In this document: positions 46,545-54,450 of the stretch, piece after piece | Position numbering within the stretch: the first letter of the stretch is position 1 | Layout: the number at the start of each line of letters is the position of its first letter | Assembly: GCA_035301345.1 (NCBI GenBank) | Contig: DATGUM010000011.1 | Span: 23,541 to 87,540, forward strand | Direction of reading: 5' to 3' | Length of the DNA: 64,000 bases | Source of the DNA: CALAMD01 sp035301345 | GTDB lineage: Bacteria; Bacillota; Bacilli; Bacillales; Amphibacillaceae | The notes under the pieces: model-generated | What the model was told of the DNA's origin: nothing | What the model saw: the letters and a program-made list of their open reading frames with translations, nothing else | Databases searched by the model: none | Program-made: the position numbers and the translations under genes

Positions 46545-46679
46545 ATGAAAAAGATGGATTCATTTGCAACTGTTAAAGAGGTAGTAAACGCTGAAGAAGG
46601 TTTAAAAGGTAAAATGGGAGTAGGATCACCTTTAAACGTTAGAATGTACGAAAGTAAAGAAGAATTAATTAAACAGTAA
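46545..46679 (+). CDS. Orphan 44-residue peptide
   Basis: Begins MKKMDSFATVKEVV after a near-perfect TAAGGAGGA site, and is followed by its own terminator, so it looks genuinely expressed. It has an amphipathic N-terminal half, a GKMGVGSPL centre and a charged end (ESKEELIKQ). It has no signal peptide, no membrane segment and no cysteine, so it does not look like a lanthipeptide or secreted pheromone. I do not recognise the family. Upstream in-frame extension to 46491 lacks a ribosome-binding site. Its control is probably through the long leader. Confidence 0.65.
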   Translation: MKKMDSFATVKEVVNAEEGLKGKMGVGSPLNVRMYESKEELIKQ

Positions 46680-46696
46680 TTTTGCAAGAACTTTTT

Positions 46697-46729
46697 AAAG
46701 GCTGGGTCATTTATGGCTCAGCCTTTTTT
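46697..46729 (+). terminator. Terminator after the orphan peptide
   Basis: AAAGGCTG..CAGCCTTT stem and T run, 18 bases beyond the stop codon. Confidence 0.85.
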
Positions 46730-46779
46730 ATATGAGTAATTTTAATGATGAAAAACTCATAAATAGCTCGCTTAGAGTA

Positions 46780-46808
46780 TTGACAGATATACATAAATTA
46801 TATATTAT
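46780..46808 (+). promoter_or_regulatory. Promoter of rpsR
   Basis: Consensus TTGACA, 17-base spacer, TATTAT. Gives rpsR independent expression, needed because it no longer follows ssb directly. The leader after it is CA-rich (46815-46855). Confidence 0.75.
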
Positions 46809-46917
46809 ATATTAGGTACGCACATACACACACATACATTTATACACACATATGAATGTATCTTTTAAATAATTTTAAATGAATGATAAAAAACTTCATT
46901 ACGAAGGAGGCATAACA

Positions 46918-47148
46918 ATGGGAGCTCGTCGCGGACGTCCTAGAAGACGAAAAGTTTGCTACTTTACAGCAAACGGAATCACTCATATCGATTACAAAGA
47001 CGTTGAGTTATTAAAGCGTTTCGTGTCAGAGCGTGGAAACATTCTTCCACGTCGTGTGACAGGAACTTCAGCTAAATACCAACGTAAATTAACGAAAGCA
47101 ATTAAGCGTTCAAGAACAATGGCATTATTGCCGTTCGTCGCTGAATAA
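46918..47148 (+). CDS. rpsR: 30S ribosomal protein S18
   Basis: 76 residues: MGARRGRPRRRKVCYFTANG...LPRRVTGTSAKYQRKL, clearly S18. ATG at 46918 is preceded by GAAGGAGG; the longer frame from 46879 includes that site. Normally third gene of rpsF-ssb-rpsR; here it is single, with its own promoter and terminator. Confidence 0.97.
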   Translation: MGARRGRPRRRKVCYFTANGITHIDYKDVELLKRFVSERGNILPRRVTGTSAKYQRKLTKAIKRSRTMALLPFVAE

Positions 47149-47151
47149 TAA

Positions 47152-47206
47152 AAAAACCTCTTTAACATCGCAAGAATTTATTTTCTTACGTGTTAAGAGG
47201 TTTTTT
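47152..47206. terminator. Bidirectional terminator between rpsR and the membrane protein
   Basis: AAAAACCTCTTTAACA pairs with TGTTAAGAGGTTTTT around a 23-base loop; T runs on both strands serve the converging genes. Confidence 0.85.
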
Positions 47207-47226
47207 ACTTTATACATATCTTTTTT

Positions 47227-47712
47227 TCAAGTCGTTTTACGCCGTGGATAAATAGAAATCATTTTCAATAACAATATTACGGTGTACAATAAAGAGAGTA
47301 ATAAAAAGACGTTAGAAAATGAAAAGAATAGAGCGAAAACAGTGTATATCGTAAATGGAACAGTCGTCGTATAAGCAATCATTTTCCATAAAATTTGGAA
47401 TCGCAATTTCCGTTGCATTAGCTTCGTTACGCCGAGGAAGATATAGGCGAGTAATGAGATGGCTAGAAAAACGATGACAGTCATTGGCAATACATGAAAA
47501 ATGAAAAAGAAAATAAGTATAAAAAAGAAATGTGTTTGTTCACTAATTTCATTTGGATTGTTTATTTGGTCAATAAATGTCGGGATGGACGTTACACAAA
47601 TTAACAAAAACATATAAATAACGACGATATCCATGCCTGTACGATTTAACTTAAAGAGCGCTTGCTTATTTGGTAACTTGATGCTCGTCAAAAAAGTATC
47701 CAAAAAAATCAT
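47227..47712 (-). CDS. Small membrane protein, possibly DUF1189-like
   Basis: 161 residues with about four hydrophobic helices (28-45, 63-90, 108-130, 132-152) and a basic end (YPRRKTT). The N-terminus (FLDTFLTSIKLPNKQALFKLNR) resembles the start of DUF1189/YIP1-like proteins, but it is short for that family and I hold the assignment loosely. Single gene converging on rpsR. Confidence 0.5.
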   Translation of the reverse strand: MIFLDTFLTSIKLPNKQALFKLNRTGMDIVVIYMFLLICVTSIPTFIDQINNPNEISEQTHFFFILIFFFIFHVLPMTVIVFLAISLLAYIFLGVTKLMQRKLRFQILWKMIAYTTTVPFTIYTVFALFFSFSNVFLLLSLLYTVILLLKMISIYPRRKTT

Positions 47713-47798
47713 TCATTTCATTCCTTCACTTAAAAGTAATCTACTTATCTATTATAATGTATAATAGATACTGTGTATATTAATGTAGATAGCGAATC

Positions 47799-47812
47799 AT
47801 TTCCCGGGAAAT
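47799..47812. other. Noc-binding site (NBS)
   Basis: ATTTCCCGGGAAAT, a perfect match to the 14-bp Noc-binding consensus, in the gap before yybS. noc itself is 10 kb away. Confidence 0.9.
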
Positions 47813-47852
47813 GATTTTATTATTAAACTGCTTAACATGTTTGAGGTGAATT

Positions 47853-48797
47853 ATGAATCAATCAAAGAAATTAACAGATGGTGCTTTACTAACGGCAATT
47901 TACGTTATTTTATTATTAGTAAGTATTTTTGTCCCTGTATTTTCAATTGTTGCTTTCTTTCTCTTGCCAATTCCTTTTACGGTATATACGTACCGTTACC
48001 ACTGGCAAGCAGCTGTACTAATGATTATTGCAGCGACAATTTTGTCAACACTGTTCTTTACAGTTGTTGCGATACCGATGACGTTACTCGCTAGTTTCGG
48101 GGGCTTGATGATCGGGATAGCGATGAAGGACGGCGCAACACCTTATGAAACGTTAGCAAGAGGTGCTGTCGGATTTATCGCGGGAATTGTTGCGTTATTT
48201 TTGTTCACTCAATTCCTTTTAGGTGTTGATTTCGTTGGTGAAATAGATGCTGTTTTAGAAGAATCACTAGAATCAAGTCAACAGTTTGTCCAGTCAGTCG
48301 GTATTGAGCAGTCAGCGGAAGAAATAGAGGTAGTCGAATCAATCGTTTTCGGGTTGAAAGATTTAGCGCCTGTCGGGATCGTTATAATGGCTGTCATTCT
48401 CTCATTCGTTTCTCAGTGGGCCACATATAAATTGTTAAACCGAATCGAACAGACGACGTTTAAATTCCCACCATTTCGCGATTTGACGTTTCCGATTGTC
48501 ATGGTTTGGATCTATTTATTAGCGATGATATTAATGTTTATCGACTTAGATCCTCATAGTACGCTTTATTTAGCCGTACAAAATGTTTACGTATTAGTCG
48601 GGTTACTTATCGCCTTACAAGGTTATTCATTACTGTTTTATTATAACTACCATAAAGGGCGCTCGATAGGAATTCCGATAATCGCAGTTATCGTTACGTT
48701 AATCTTTCCTTTTCAATTTATCTATATTGTCCGGATGTTTGGTATTATTGATATTGGATTTTCATTACGTGAACGTGTTAAAAAAGTTAAGAAGTAA
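47853..48797 (+). CDS. yybS: YybS family membrane protein (DUF2232)
   Basis: 314 residues, about eight membrane helices, starting MNQSKKLTDGALLTAIYVIL, typical of DUF2232. Function unknown. It sits directly upstream of gdpP and rplI as in other Bacillaceae (yybS-yybT-rplI). Start supported by TTTGAGGTG. Confidence 0.9.
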   Translation: MNQSKKLTDGALLTAIYVILLLVSIFVPVFSIVAFFLLPIPFTVYTYRYHWQAAVLMIIAATILSTLFFTVVAIPMTLLASFGGLMIGIAMKDGATPYETLARGAVGFIAGIVALFLFTQFLLGVDFVGEIDAVLEESLESSQQFVQSVGIEQSAEEIEVVESIVFGLKDLAPVGIVIMAVILSFVSQWATYKLLNRIEQTTFKFPPFRDLTFPIVMVWIYLLAMILMFIDLDPHSTLYLAVQNVYVLVGLLIALQGYSLLFYYNYHKGRSIGIPIIAVIVTLIFPFQFIYIVRMFGIIDIGFSLRERVKKVKK

Positions 48798-48829
48798 ATG
48801 GAGTAGTTATTTTCTAGGAGTTGAGTAGG

Positions 48830-50806
48830 ATGGCTGAGCCAAATCAAATGAAAGTGATTCGTGCACATTTGTATATAATCTACGTGATAGCGACAGTTTT
48901 AGTTCTTGCTTTATGGTACTTTAACTGGGAACTAGGCCTAGTCATGACGATTGCACTCGTCATATCGCTTTTTTATACGCTGCGAAAAGAATTACAACAT
49001 AGTCGAGCGACGGAGCATTATATATCAACGCTTTCCCACCGGATGAAACGTGTCGGTGAAGAAGCGTTGCTTGAGATGCCAATCGGGATTATTTTATATA
49101 ATGAAGATTTACAAGTCGAGTGGGCCAATCCATTTATTAACGACTTTTGTGAAGAAGATACGATTGTTGGTGACTCTTTACGAGATATTTCGGATCAATT
49201 AGCTGAAGCTATCCGAGAAGAGAAGCAAGAAGTAACCTTTCCGATGGGGGATCATTTTCTTTATACACGGATTAAAAGAGAAGATCGACTCCTTTATTTG
49301 TTTGATTATACAGAGCACGTACAGACGAAAGTTTTATATGAAGAGAATAAATCAGCCATTGCCATTATTTATTTAGATAATTACGATGAAATAACGACAA
49401 ATATGGAAGATGCTCTAAAGAGTAAGTTGAATTCTGCTGTGACATCCGTTTTAAATGAGTGGGCGTTAGCTCATGATATGTATTTAAAACGTACGTCACA
49501 AGACCGCTTTTTAGCGATTGCTACTCAAGAAGCGTTAACAGCATTAGAAAAAGATAAATTCGCTATATTAGATAACGTTCGCCATATTGATATTGAAGCG
49601 GATCAACGAAATCCAGTGACATTAAGTATTGGTGTAGGGAAAGGTGACGCAACACTCGCCCAGCTCGGAGAACTTGCTCAGTCGAGTTTAGATTTAGCGT
49701 TAGGTCGTGGTGGTGACCAAGTCGTCGTAAAAAATGAACGTAGTAAAGTAGAATTTTACGGTGGGAAAACGAACCCGATGGAGAAACGGACGCGTGTGCG
49801 TGCACGAGTCATTTCTCATGCGTTACGTGACCTCGTCCAGGCGAGTGATAAGATTATCATTATGGGGCATAAAATGCCTGATATGGACTCACTCGGAGCG
49901 GCAATAGGTGTCCTTAACATTGCTAAATCAAATGACGTCGAAGGATATATCGTTTTTGATGAAAAAGACATCCACGTCGGCGTTCAGCGAATTATTACTG
50001 AACTGAAACAAGATGAATCAATTTGGCAACATTTTATTAGTTCAGATGATGCGGAAGAAATAATTACGAATCAAAGTTTAGCCGTCGTCGTTGATACACA
50101 TAAACCGATGCTCGTTGCGAATGAGCGATTGTTGTCGAAGACAGACTATAAAGTCGTGATCGATCACCATCGCCGAGGAGAAGATTTTATCGAACATCCG
50201 ACGCTCGTTTATATGGAACCATACGCGTCGTCAACGTCAGAACTAGTGACGGAATTGCTTGAATATCAGCCGAAGAAAGTGAAGTTAAAAATGATTGAAG
50301 CAACTGCTTTATTAGCTGGTATTATCGTTGACACGAAAAGCTTCACGTTACGAACAGGTTCACGAACATTTGATGCAGCGTCATACTTACGTTCAAAAGG
50401 GGCAGATACTGTTCTCGTCCAGCAATTAATGAAAGAAGACATTGACGTATACGTAAAACGCAGTCAACTGATTGAAAAAGCGACGATTAACTTTGGCAGT
50501 GTAGCCATTGCGCAAGCGACAGAGGAAAATGAGTACGATCAAGTGCTTATTGCCCAAGCGGCTGATACACTTTTAACGTTAAGTGATATCGAAGCATCAT
50601 TCGTCATTGCGAAAATATCAGCTGACCGTATCGGTGTGAGTGCGAGATCTTTAGGTGAAATAAATGTTCAAGTCATTATGGAAAAGCTAGGCGGTGGTGG
50701 TCATTTAACAAATGCTGCTACTCAGCTAGAAGATAGTTCCATTGAAGAGACGTCAGAACAGTTAAAAGCTATATTAGATGAATATTTTAAGGAGAGTGCT
50801 GAATAA
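48830..50806 (+). CDS. gdpP: Cyclic-di-AMP phosphodiesterase GdpP
   Basis: Hydrolyses c-di-AMP, controlling potassium, osmolyte and cell-wall balance. Two N-terminal helices (about 13-50), degenerate PAS domain, degenerate GGDEF (about 175-300), then DHH/DHHA1: GHKMPDMDSLG, VVDTHKP, IDHHRRGEDF and GGGGHLTNAA. I chose ATG 48830 (GGAG 9 bases before) over TTG 48821; 658 residues, like B. subtilis. The stop codon overlaps the start of rplI by one base. Confidence 0.96.
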   Translation: MAEPNQMKVIRAHLYIIYVIATVLVLALWYFNWELGLVMTIALVISLFYTLRKELQHSRATEHYISTLSHRMKRVGEEALLEMPIGIILYNEDLQVEWANPFINDFCEEDTIVGDSLRDISDQLAEAIREEKQEVTFPMGDHFLYTRIKREDRLLYLFDYTEHVQTKVLYEENKSAIAIIYLDNYDEITTNMEDALKSKLNSAVTSVLNEWALAHDMYLKRTSQDRFLAIATQEALTALEKDKFAILDNVRHIDIEADQRNPVTLSIGVGKGDATLAQLGELAQSSLDLALGRGGDQVVVKNERSKVEFYGGKTNPMEKRTRVRARVISHALRDLVQASDKIIIMGHKMPDMDSLGAAIGVLNIAKSNDVEGYIVFDEKDIHVGVQRIITELKQDESIWQHFISSDDAEEIITNQSLAVVVDTHKPMLVANERLLSKTDYKVVIDHHRRGEDFIEHPTLVYMEPYASSTSELVTELLEYQPKKVKLKMIEATALLAGIIVDTKSFTLRTGSRTFDAASYLRSKGADTVLVQQLMKEDIDVYVKRSQLIEKATINFGSVAIAQATEENEYDQVLIAQAADTLLTLSDIEASFVIAKISADRIGVSARSLGEINVQVIMEKLGGGGHLTNAATQLEDSSIEETSEQLKAILDEYFKESAE

Positions 50807-51255
50807 TGAAAGTCATTTTCTTACAAGATGTTAAAGGTAAAGGTAAAAAAGATGAAGTGAAACAAGTGTCACTCGGTTATGCGCGCAACTATTTATTGAA
50901 AAACAATTTAGCAATTGAAGCGACGCCGGCAAATTTAAAAGCATTAAAAGCACGTCAAAATAGAAAAGAAAAAGATGCAGCTGCTGAAAAGGTAGAAGCA
51001 GAACAGTTAAAAGCAGCGATTGAAAAAGTAACGGTTGAAATAAAAACGAAAGCAGGCGAAGGTGGACGTTTATTCGGATCAATTACGAGCAAGCAAATTG
51101 CTGATGAATTGAAGAAGACGCACAACTATAAAGTAGATCGCCGGAAGATTGAACTTGATGAACCGATTCGCTCATTAGGTCACCGCAAAGTACCGGTGAA
51201 AATTCACGCTGAAGTTGACGGAACGATTAACGTTCACGTTGTCGAGGAAAAATAA
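50806..51255 (+). CDS. rplI: 50S ribosomal protein L9
   Basis: 149 residues; N-terminal domain MKVIFLQDVKGKGKKDEVKQVS..GYARNYLLKNNLA, the long connecting helix and the C-terminal rRNA-binding domain. Start overlaps the gdpP stop (TAATG); AAGGAGAG lies inside gdpP, indicating coupling. Confidence 0.97.
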   Translation: MKVIFLQDVKGKGKKDEVKQVSLGYARNYLLKNNLAIEATPANLKALKARQNRKEKDAAAEKVEAEQLKAAIEKVTVEIKTKAGEGGRLFGSITSKQIADELKKTHNYKVDRRKIELDEPIRSLGHRKVPVKIHAEVDGTINVHVVEEK

Positions 51256-51290
51256 CTATTGTAAAAAATATGTAGCTAGGAGGGAACACA

Positions 51291-52664
51291 TTGAGCGACG
51301 GATGGAATGATCGTGTACCACCACATAATATTGAAGCTGAACAAGCAGTAATCGGAGCAGTATTTTTAGAGCCGAGTGCTTTTGCGACAGCATCAGAACG
51401 TTTAGTGGCGAGTGATTTTTATCGTGCGAGTCACCAACGTATTTTTGAGGCGATGTTAAAGTTGTCAGACCGTGGTGAGCCGATTGACTTAGTGACGGTG
51501 ACGACATTACTTGATAGTGAAGAAACGATTAGTGAAGTCGGTGGTGTTTCTTACTTATCAGATGTAGCGGGAAGTGTTCCGACAGCTGCAAACATTGAAT
51601 ATTATAGTAAAATCGTTGAAGAAAAAGCATTGCTTCGTAAGCTCATTCGAACAGCAACAGATATCGTTACGACGACTTATGCGAATGAAGATGAAGTAGA
51701 AGAAGTATTAAATGAAGCCGAAAAAAATATTTTAGAAGTATCAAGCCGGAGTAATTCTGGTGCTTTTCAATCGATTAATGATGTGCTTATTGACGTCTAT
51801 GACAACATTGAAAAGCTACACCAGAGCCAGGGGGATGTAACGGGTATTCCGACAGGGTATCGTGACCTTGACCGGATTACGTCAGGTTTTCAACCGAACG
51901 ACCTCATCATCATTGCTGCTCGTCCATCAGTTGGTAAGACGGCTTTCGCACTAAACATTGCCCAAAACGTCGCTGTGAAAACAGATGAGAATGTCGCTAT
52001 CTTTAGTTTGGAGATGGGGGCAGATCAACTCGTTTCTCGTATGCTTTGTGCAGAAGGAAATATTGATTCACAGCGCTTAAGGACGGGTAACTTAGAAGCC
52101 GATGACTGGGGTAAATTAACGATGGCGATGGGAAGTTTATCGAATGCGGGTATTTACATAGACGATTCACCTGGTATTCGTGTGAGCGAAATTCGTTCAA
52201 AATGCCGTCGTTTAAAACAAGAGCACGGACTCGGCATGATCATTATTGATTATTTACAGCTTATCCAAGGAAGTGAATTTTCAAAAGAAAACCGTCAACA
52301 AGAAGTTTCTGAGATTTCACGTTCATTAAAAGGGTTAGCACGAGAATTAAATGTGCCACTTATTGCACTTTCACAGCTTTCACGTGGTGTTGAACAACGT
52401 CAAGATAAACGACCAATGATGTCTGACTTACGTGAATCAGGAAGTATTGAGCAAGACGCAGATATTGTCGGTTTCTTATACCGTGACGACTACTATGATA
52501 CAGAATCTGACCAACAAAATATTATTGAAATTATCATTTCAAAACAGAGAAATGGGCCGACGGGAACAGTCGAACTCGCATTTGTTAAAGAATATAACAA
52601 ATTCGTTGACCTCGACCATCGTTACCAAACAGAAGATATCCCACCCGCACCTGCCCATGCATAA
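51291..52664 (+). CDS. dnaB: Replicative DNA helicase
   Basis: Hexameric fork helicase (named dnaC in B. subtilis). N-terminal hairpin domain (NIEAEQAVIGAVFL), RecA-type core with Walker A ARPSVGKTAFAL and Walker B MIIIDYLQLI. 457 residues. TTG start (51291) 6 bases after AGGAGGG. In B. subtilis purA follows; here a gene-free repeat block does. Confidence 0.97.
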   Translation: MSDGWNDRVPPHNIEAEQAVIGAVFLEPSAFATASERLVASDFYRASHQRIFEAMLKLSDRGEPIDLVTVTTLLDSEETISEVGGVSYLSDVAGSVPTAANIEYYSKIVEEKALLRKLIRTATDIVTTTYANEDEVEEVLNEAEKNILEVSSRSNSGAFQSINDVLIDVYDNIEKLHQSQGDVTGIPTGYRDLDRITSGFQPNDLIIIAARPSVGKTAFALNIAQNVAVKTDENVAIFSLEMGADQLVSRMLCAEGNIDSQRLRTGNLEADDWGKLTMAMGSLSNAGIYIDDSPGIRVSEIRSKCRRLKQEHGLGMIIIDYLQLIQGSEFSKENRQQEVSEISRSLKGLARELNVPLIALSQLSRGVEQRQDKRPMMSDLRESGSIEQDADIVGFLYRDDYYDTESDQQNIIEIIISKQRNGPTGTVELAFVKEYNKFVDLDHRYQTEDIPPAPAHA

Positions 52665-52674
52665 ATAAACATAT

Positions 52675-52717
52675 GAAGAAGCTTAAATCGCGCGATTGAT
52701 GATTTAAGCTTCTTTCC
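52675..52717 (+). terminator. Terminator after dnaB
   Basis: GAAGAAGCTTAAATC stem with near-perfect complement and a short T-rich tail. Confidence 0.75.
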
Positions 52718-52741
52718 TTATATATTTTTGAAAATAAAGTT

Positions 52742-52800
52742 ATGGTGCGAAGAATGTACTTCAATTCTTCATGGGCAAGCGTCATACATTTCTGAAGCAC
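52742..52800 (-). repeat. Repeat-family fragment 1 (hairpin + end module)
   Basis: Contains GAAGAATGTACTTC..ATTCTTC and ends in ACATTTCTGAAGC. Closely repeated at 53435. Read on the minus strand it matches the left end of the element at 63478 (GCTTCAGAAA, then GAAGAATTG..GTACATTCTTC). Confidence 0.8.
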
Positions 52801-52866
52801 CCCATTAAAAACGGTATAAGTAAAATGTTTGTGGGACTATGCCCTACTTGTTGTGTAAAGTTTTCA

Positions 52867-52989
52867 CTTCAGAAATGTACTACGCTTGTCGCGGGCCTAC
52901 CTCAACTTCTAATCCCTCCACTGCCGTGTCGGTATTAGGGATTTTCGGATACGGCTATTCCCGCAGACGTCTCCGTACATTTCTTTCGT
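52867..52989 (+). repeat. Repeat-family element 2
   Basis: Ends are inverted: CAGAAATGTAC...CGCGGG on the left and CCCGC...GTACATTTCTTTCG on the right. The centre has CCTCAACTTCTAATCCCT, a loop with CCACTGCCGTGTCGG, then AGGGATTTTCGGATAC, forming an AATCCCT/AGGGATT stem. Confidence 0.8.
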
Positions 52990-53237
52990 TCAAGTTAATT
53001 TACACACAGTTTGGTCATATAGACGTTCAAAGAAACTATTATTTTGATTGTGAAACTGGAAAGTATGTGTCTTTCCTTGATCAACACCTTGCATGTGATG
53101 GTAGGCAAATGATGAGTCTAGTTATCTAGGATTTAGCGATTGAGCTCGCTGTCTTAGGTTGACGTCCCTATTTAAATGAGCATATGAAATATGCGCAGAC
53201 TGACGAAGAGTAAATTTTAATTCACCTAACAACGAGT

Positions 53238-53386
53238 GGAAGAACTATACGAAGACGCCAGCGGGAAGGTAATGAGATAGGTGTTAATCTATTTCATTAC
53301 ACGTATCCGAAAATCTCTAGCACTGACACGACAGTGGAAGAGCTAGAAGTTGAGGTCGTCCCGCGGCACGCGGAGTATAGTTCTAG
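53238..53386 (-). repeat. Repeat-family element 3 (inverted relative to element 2)
   Basis: Ends GAACTATAC and GTATAGTTC. The minus strand carries the same centre as element 2 (ACCTCAACTTCTAGCTC.., CCACTGTCGTGTCAG, AGATTTTCGGATAC), plus an added hairpin GTAATGAGATAG/CTATTTCATTAC that has its counterpart in the element at 63478. Confidence 0.8.
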
Positions 53387-53434
53387 AACGGTCGCTTAAT
53401 CTTTCTCCTCGCTAGTAAAGGTTCTAGAAGTTGT

Positions 53435-53487
53435 TGTGCGAAGAATGTACTTAATTCTTCGTGGGCAAGCGTAGTATAGTTCTGAAA
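53435..53487 (-). repeat. Repeat-family fragment 4 (direct repeat of fragment 1)
   Basis: GTGCGAAGAATGTACTT, ATTCTTC, then TGGGCAAGCGT and TTCTGAA, in the same order and orientation as 52742-52800 with a few substitutions and one indel. The remaining 53488-53740 stretch before walR is AT-rich; I could not fix its promoter. Confidence 0.8.
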
Positions 53488-53740
53488 CGATTACCCGAAA
53501 ACAGTGAAGAATATATCATTGAAGTGATTAAAAAGTCATTTAATAAAAATAATCTATACAAAAGATGGTATTTTGAACATATTTATTAGGTACCCACAAG
53601 AACTTGACTCAATCGATGAAAACGACAATAAAGACTTTTCCTCTGAAATACGTTAAAATATGAACAAGCATGTACAATCAAATGAACAGACATAAAGAAT
53701 ATATATTAAAAATTGTAAATTAAAAAAGGACGTGGACAGT

Positions 53741-54445
53741 TTGAATTCAAAAATATTAGTCGTTGATGATGAACGCCCGATAGCCGACATATTAAAATTT
53801 AACTTAGAAAAAGAAGGCTATGAAGTAATTTGTGCTTATGATGGCGAAGAAGCAATTAAACGTGCAACAGAAGAATCACCAGACTTAATTTTATTAGATA
53901 TTATGCTTCCGAAAAAAGACGGTAACGAAGTTTGTCGAGAAGTAAGAAAGACACATACGATGCCGATCATTATGTTAACCGCTAAGGACTCAGAAATTGA
54001 TAAAGTACTAGGTCTAGAACTTGGCGCAGATGATTACGTAACGAAACCATTTAGTAATCGTGAACTTATCGCTCGTGTGAAAGCGAATTTACGTCGCCAC
54101 CAAGCACCAGAAGTTGAAGAAGTGAAGAAAGAGAAAAATATCGTCATTGATAATTTAACGATTCACCCAGATGCATATGCTGTTTCTCGTGATGGTGTTC
54201 AAATGGATTTAACCCATCGTGAATATGAACTGCTATATTATTTAGCACGTCATATCGGACAAGTGATGACACGTGAACACTTGCTAGAAACCGTCTGGGG
54301 CTATGATTATTTTGGAGATGTTCGTACCGTCGATGTAACTGTTAGACGTTTGCGTGAAAAAATAGAGGAGAACCCAAGTGACCCTACATGGATTATTACG
54401 AGGAGAGGTGTAGGCTATTATTTGCGTAATCCTGAGCAGGAGTAA
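53741..54445 (+). CDS. walR: Response regulator WalR
   Basis: Essential OmpR-type regulator of cell-wall hydrolases. Receiver domain with phospho-acceptor Asp53 (ILLDIML) and Lys in VTKPF; winged-helix C-terminal domain ending TRRGVGYYLRNPEQE. TTG at 53741 gives MNSKILVVDDE, aligned with the family start, with AAAGGA 10 bases upstream; GTG at 53732 is too close to that site. 234 residues. Confidence 0.96.
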   Translation: MNSKILVVDDERPIADILKFNLEKEGYEVICAYDGEEAIKRATEESPDLILLDIMLPKKDGNEVCREVRKTHTMPIIMLTAKDSEIDKVLGLELGADDYVTKPFSNRELIARVKANLRRHQAPEVEEVKKEKNIVIDNLTIHPDAYAVSRDGVQMDLTHREYELLYYLARHIGQVMTREHLLETVWGYDYFGDVRTVDVTVRRLREKIEENPSDPTWIITRRGVGYYLRNPEQE

Positions 54446-54450
54446 TCGCT

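Noticed and set aside
52839..53129. 96-residue open frame in the dnaB-walR gap
   Set aside because: It runs through repeat element 2 and its inverted ends, has no ribosome-binding site and no recognisable domain; most likely chance.
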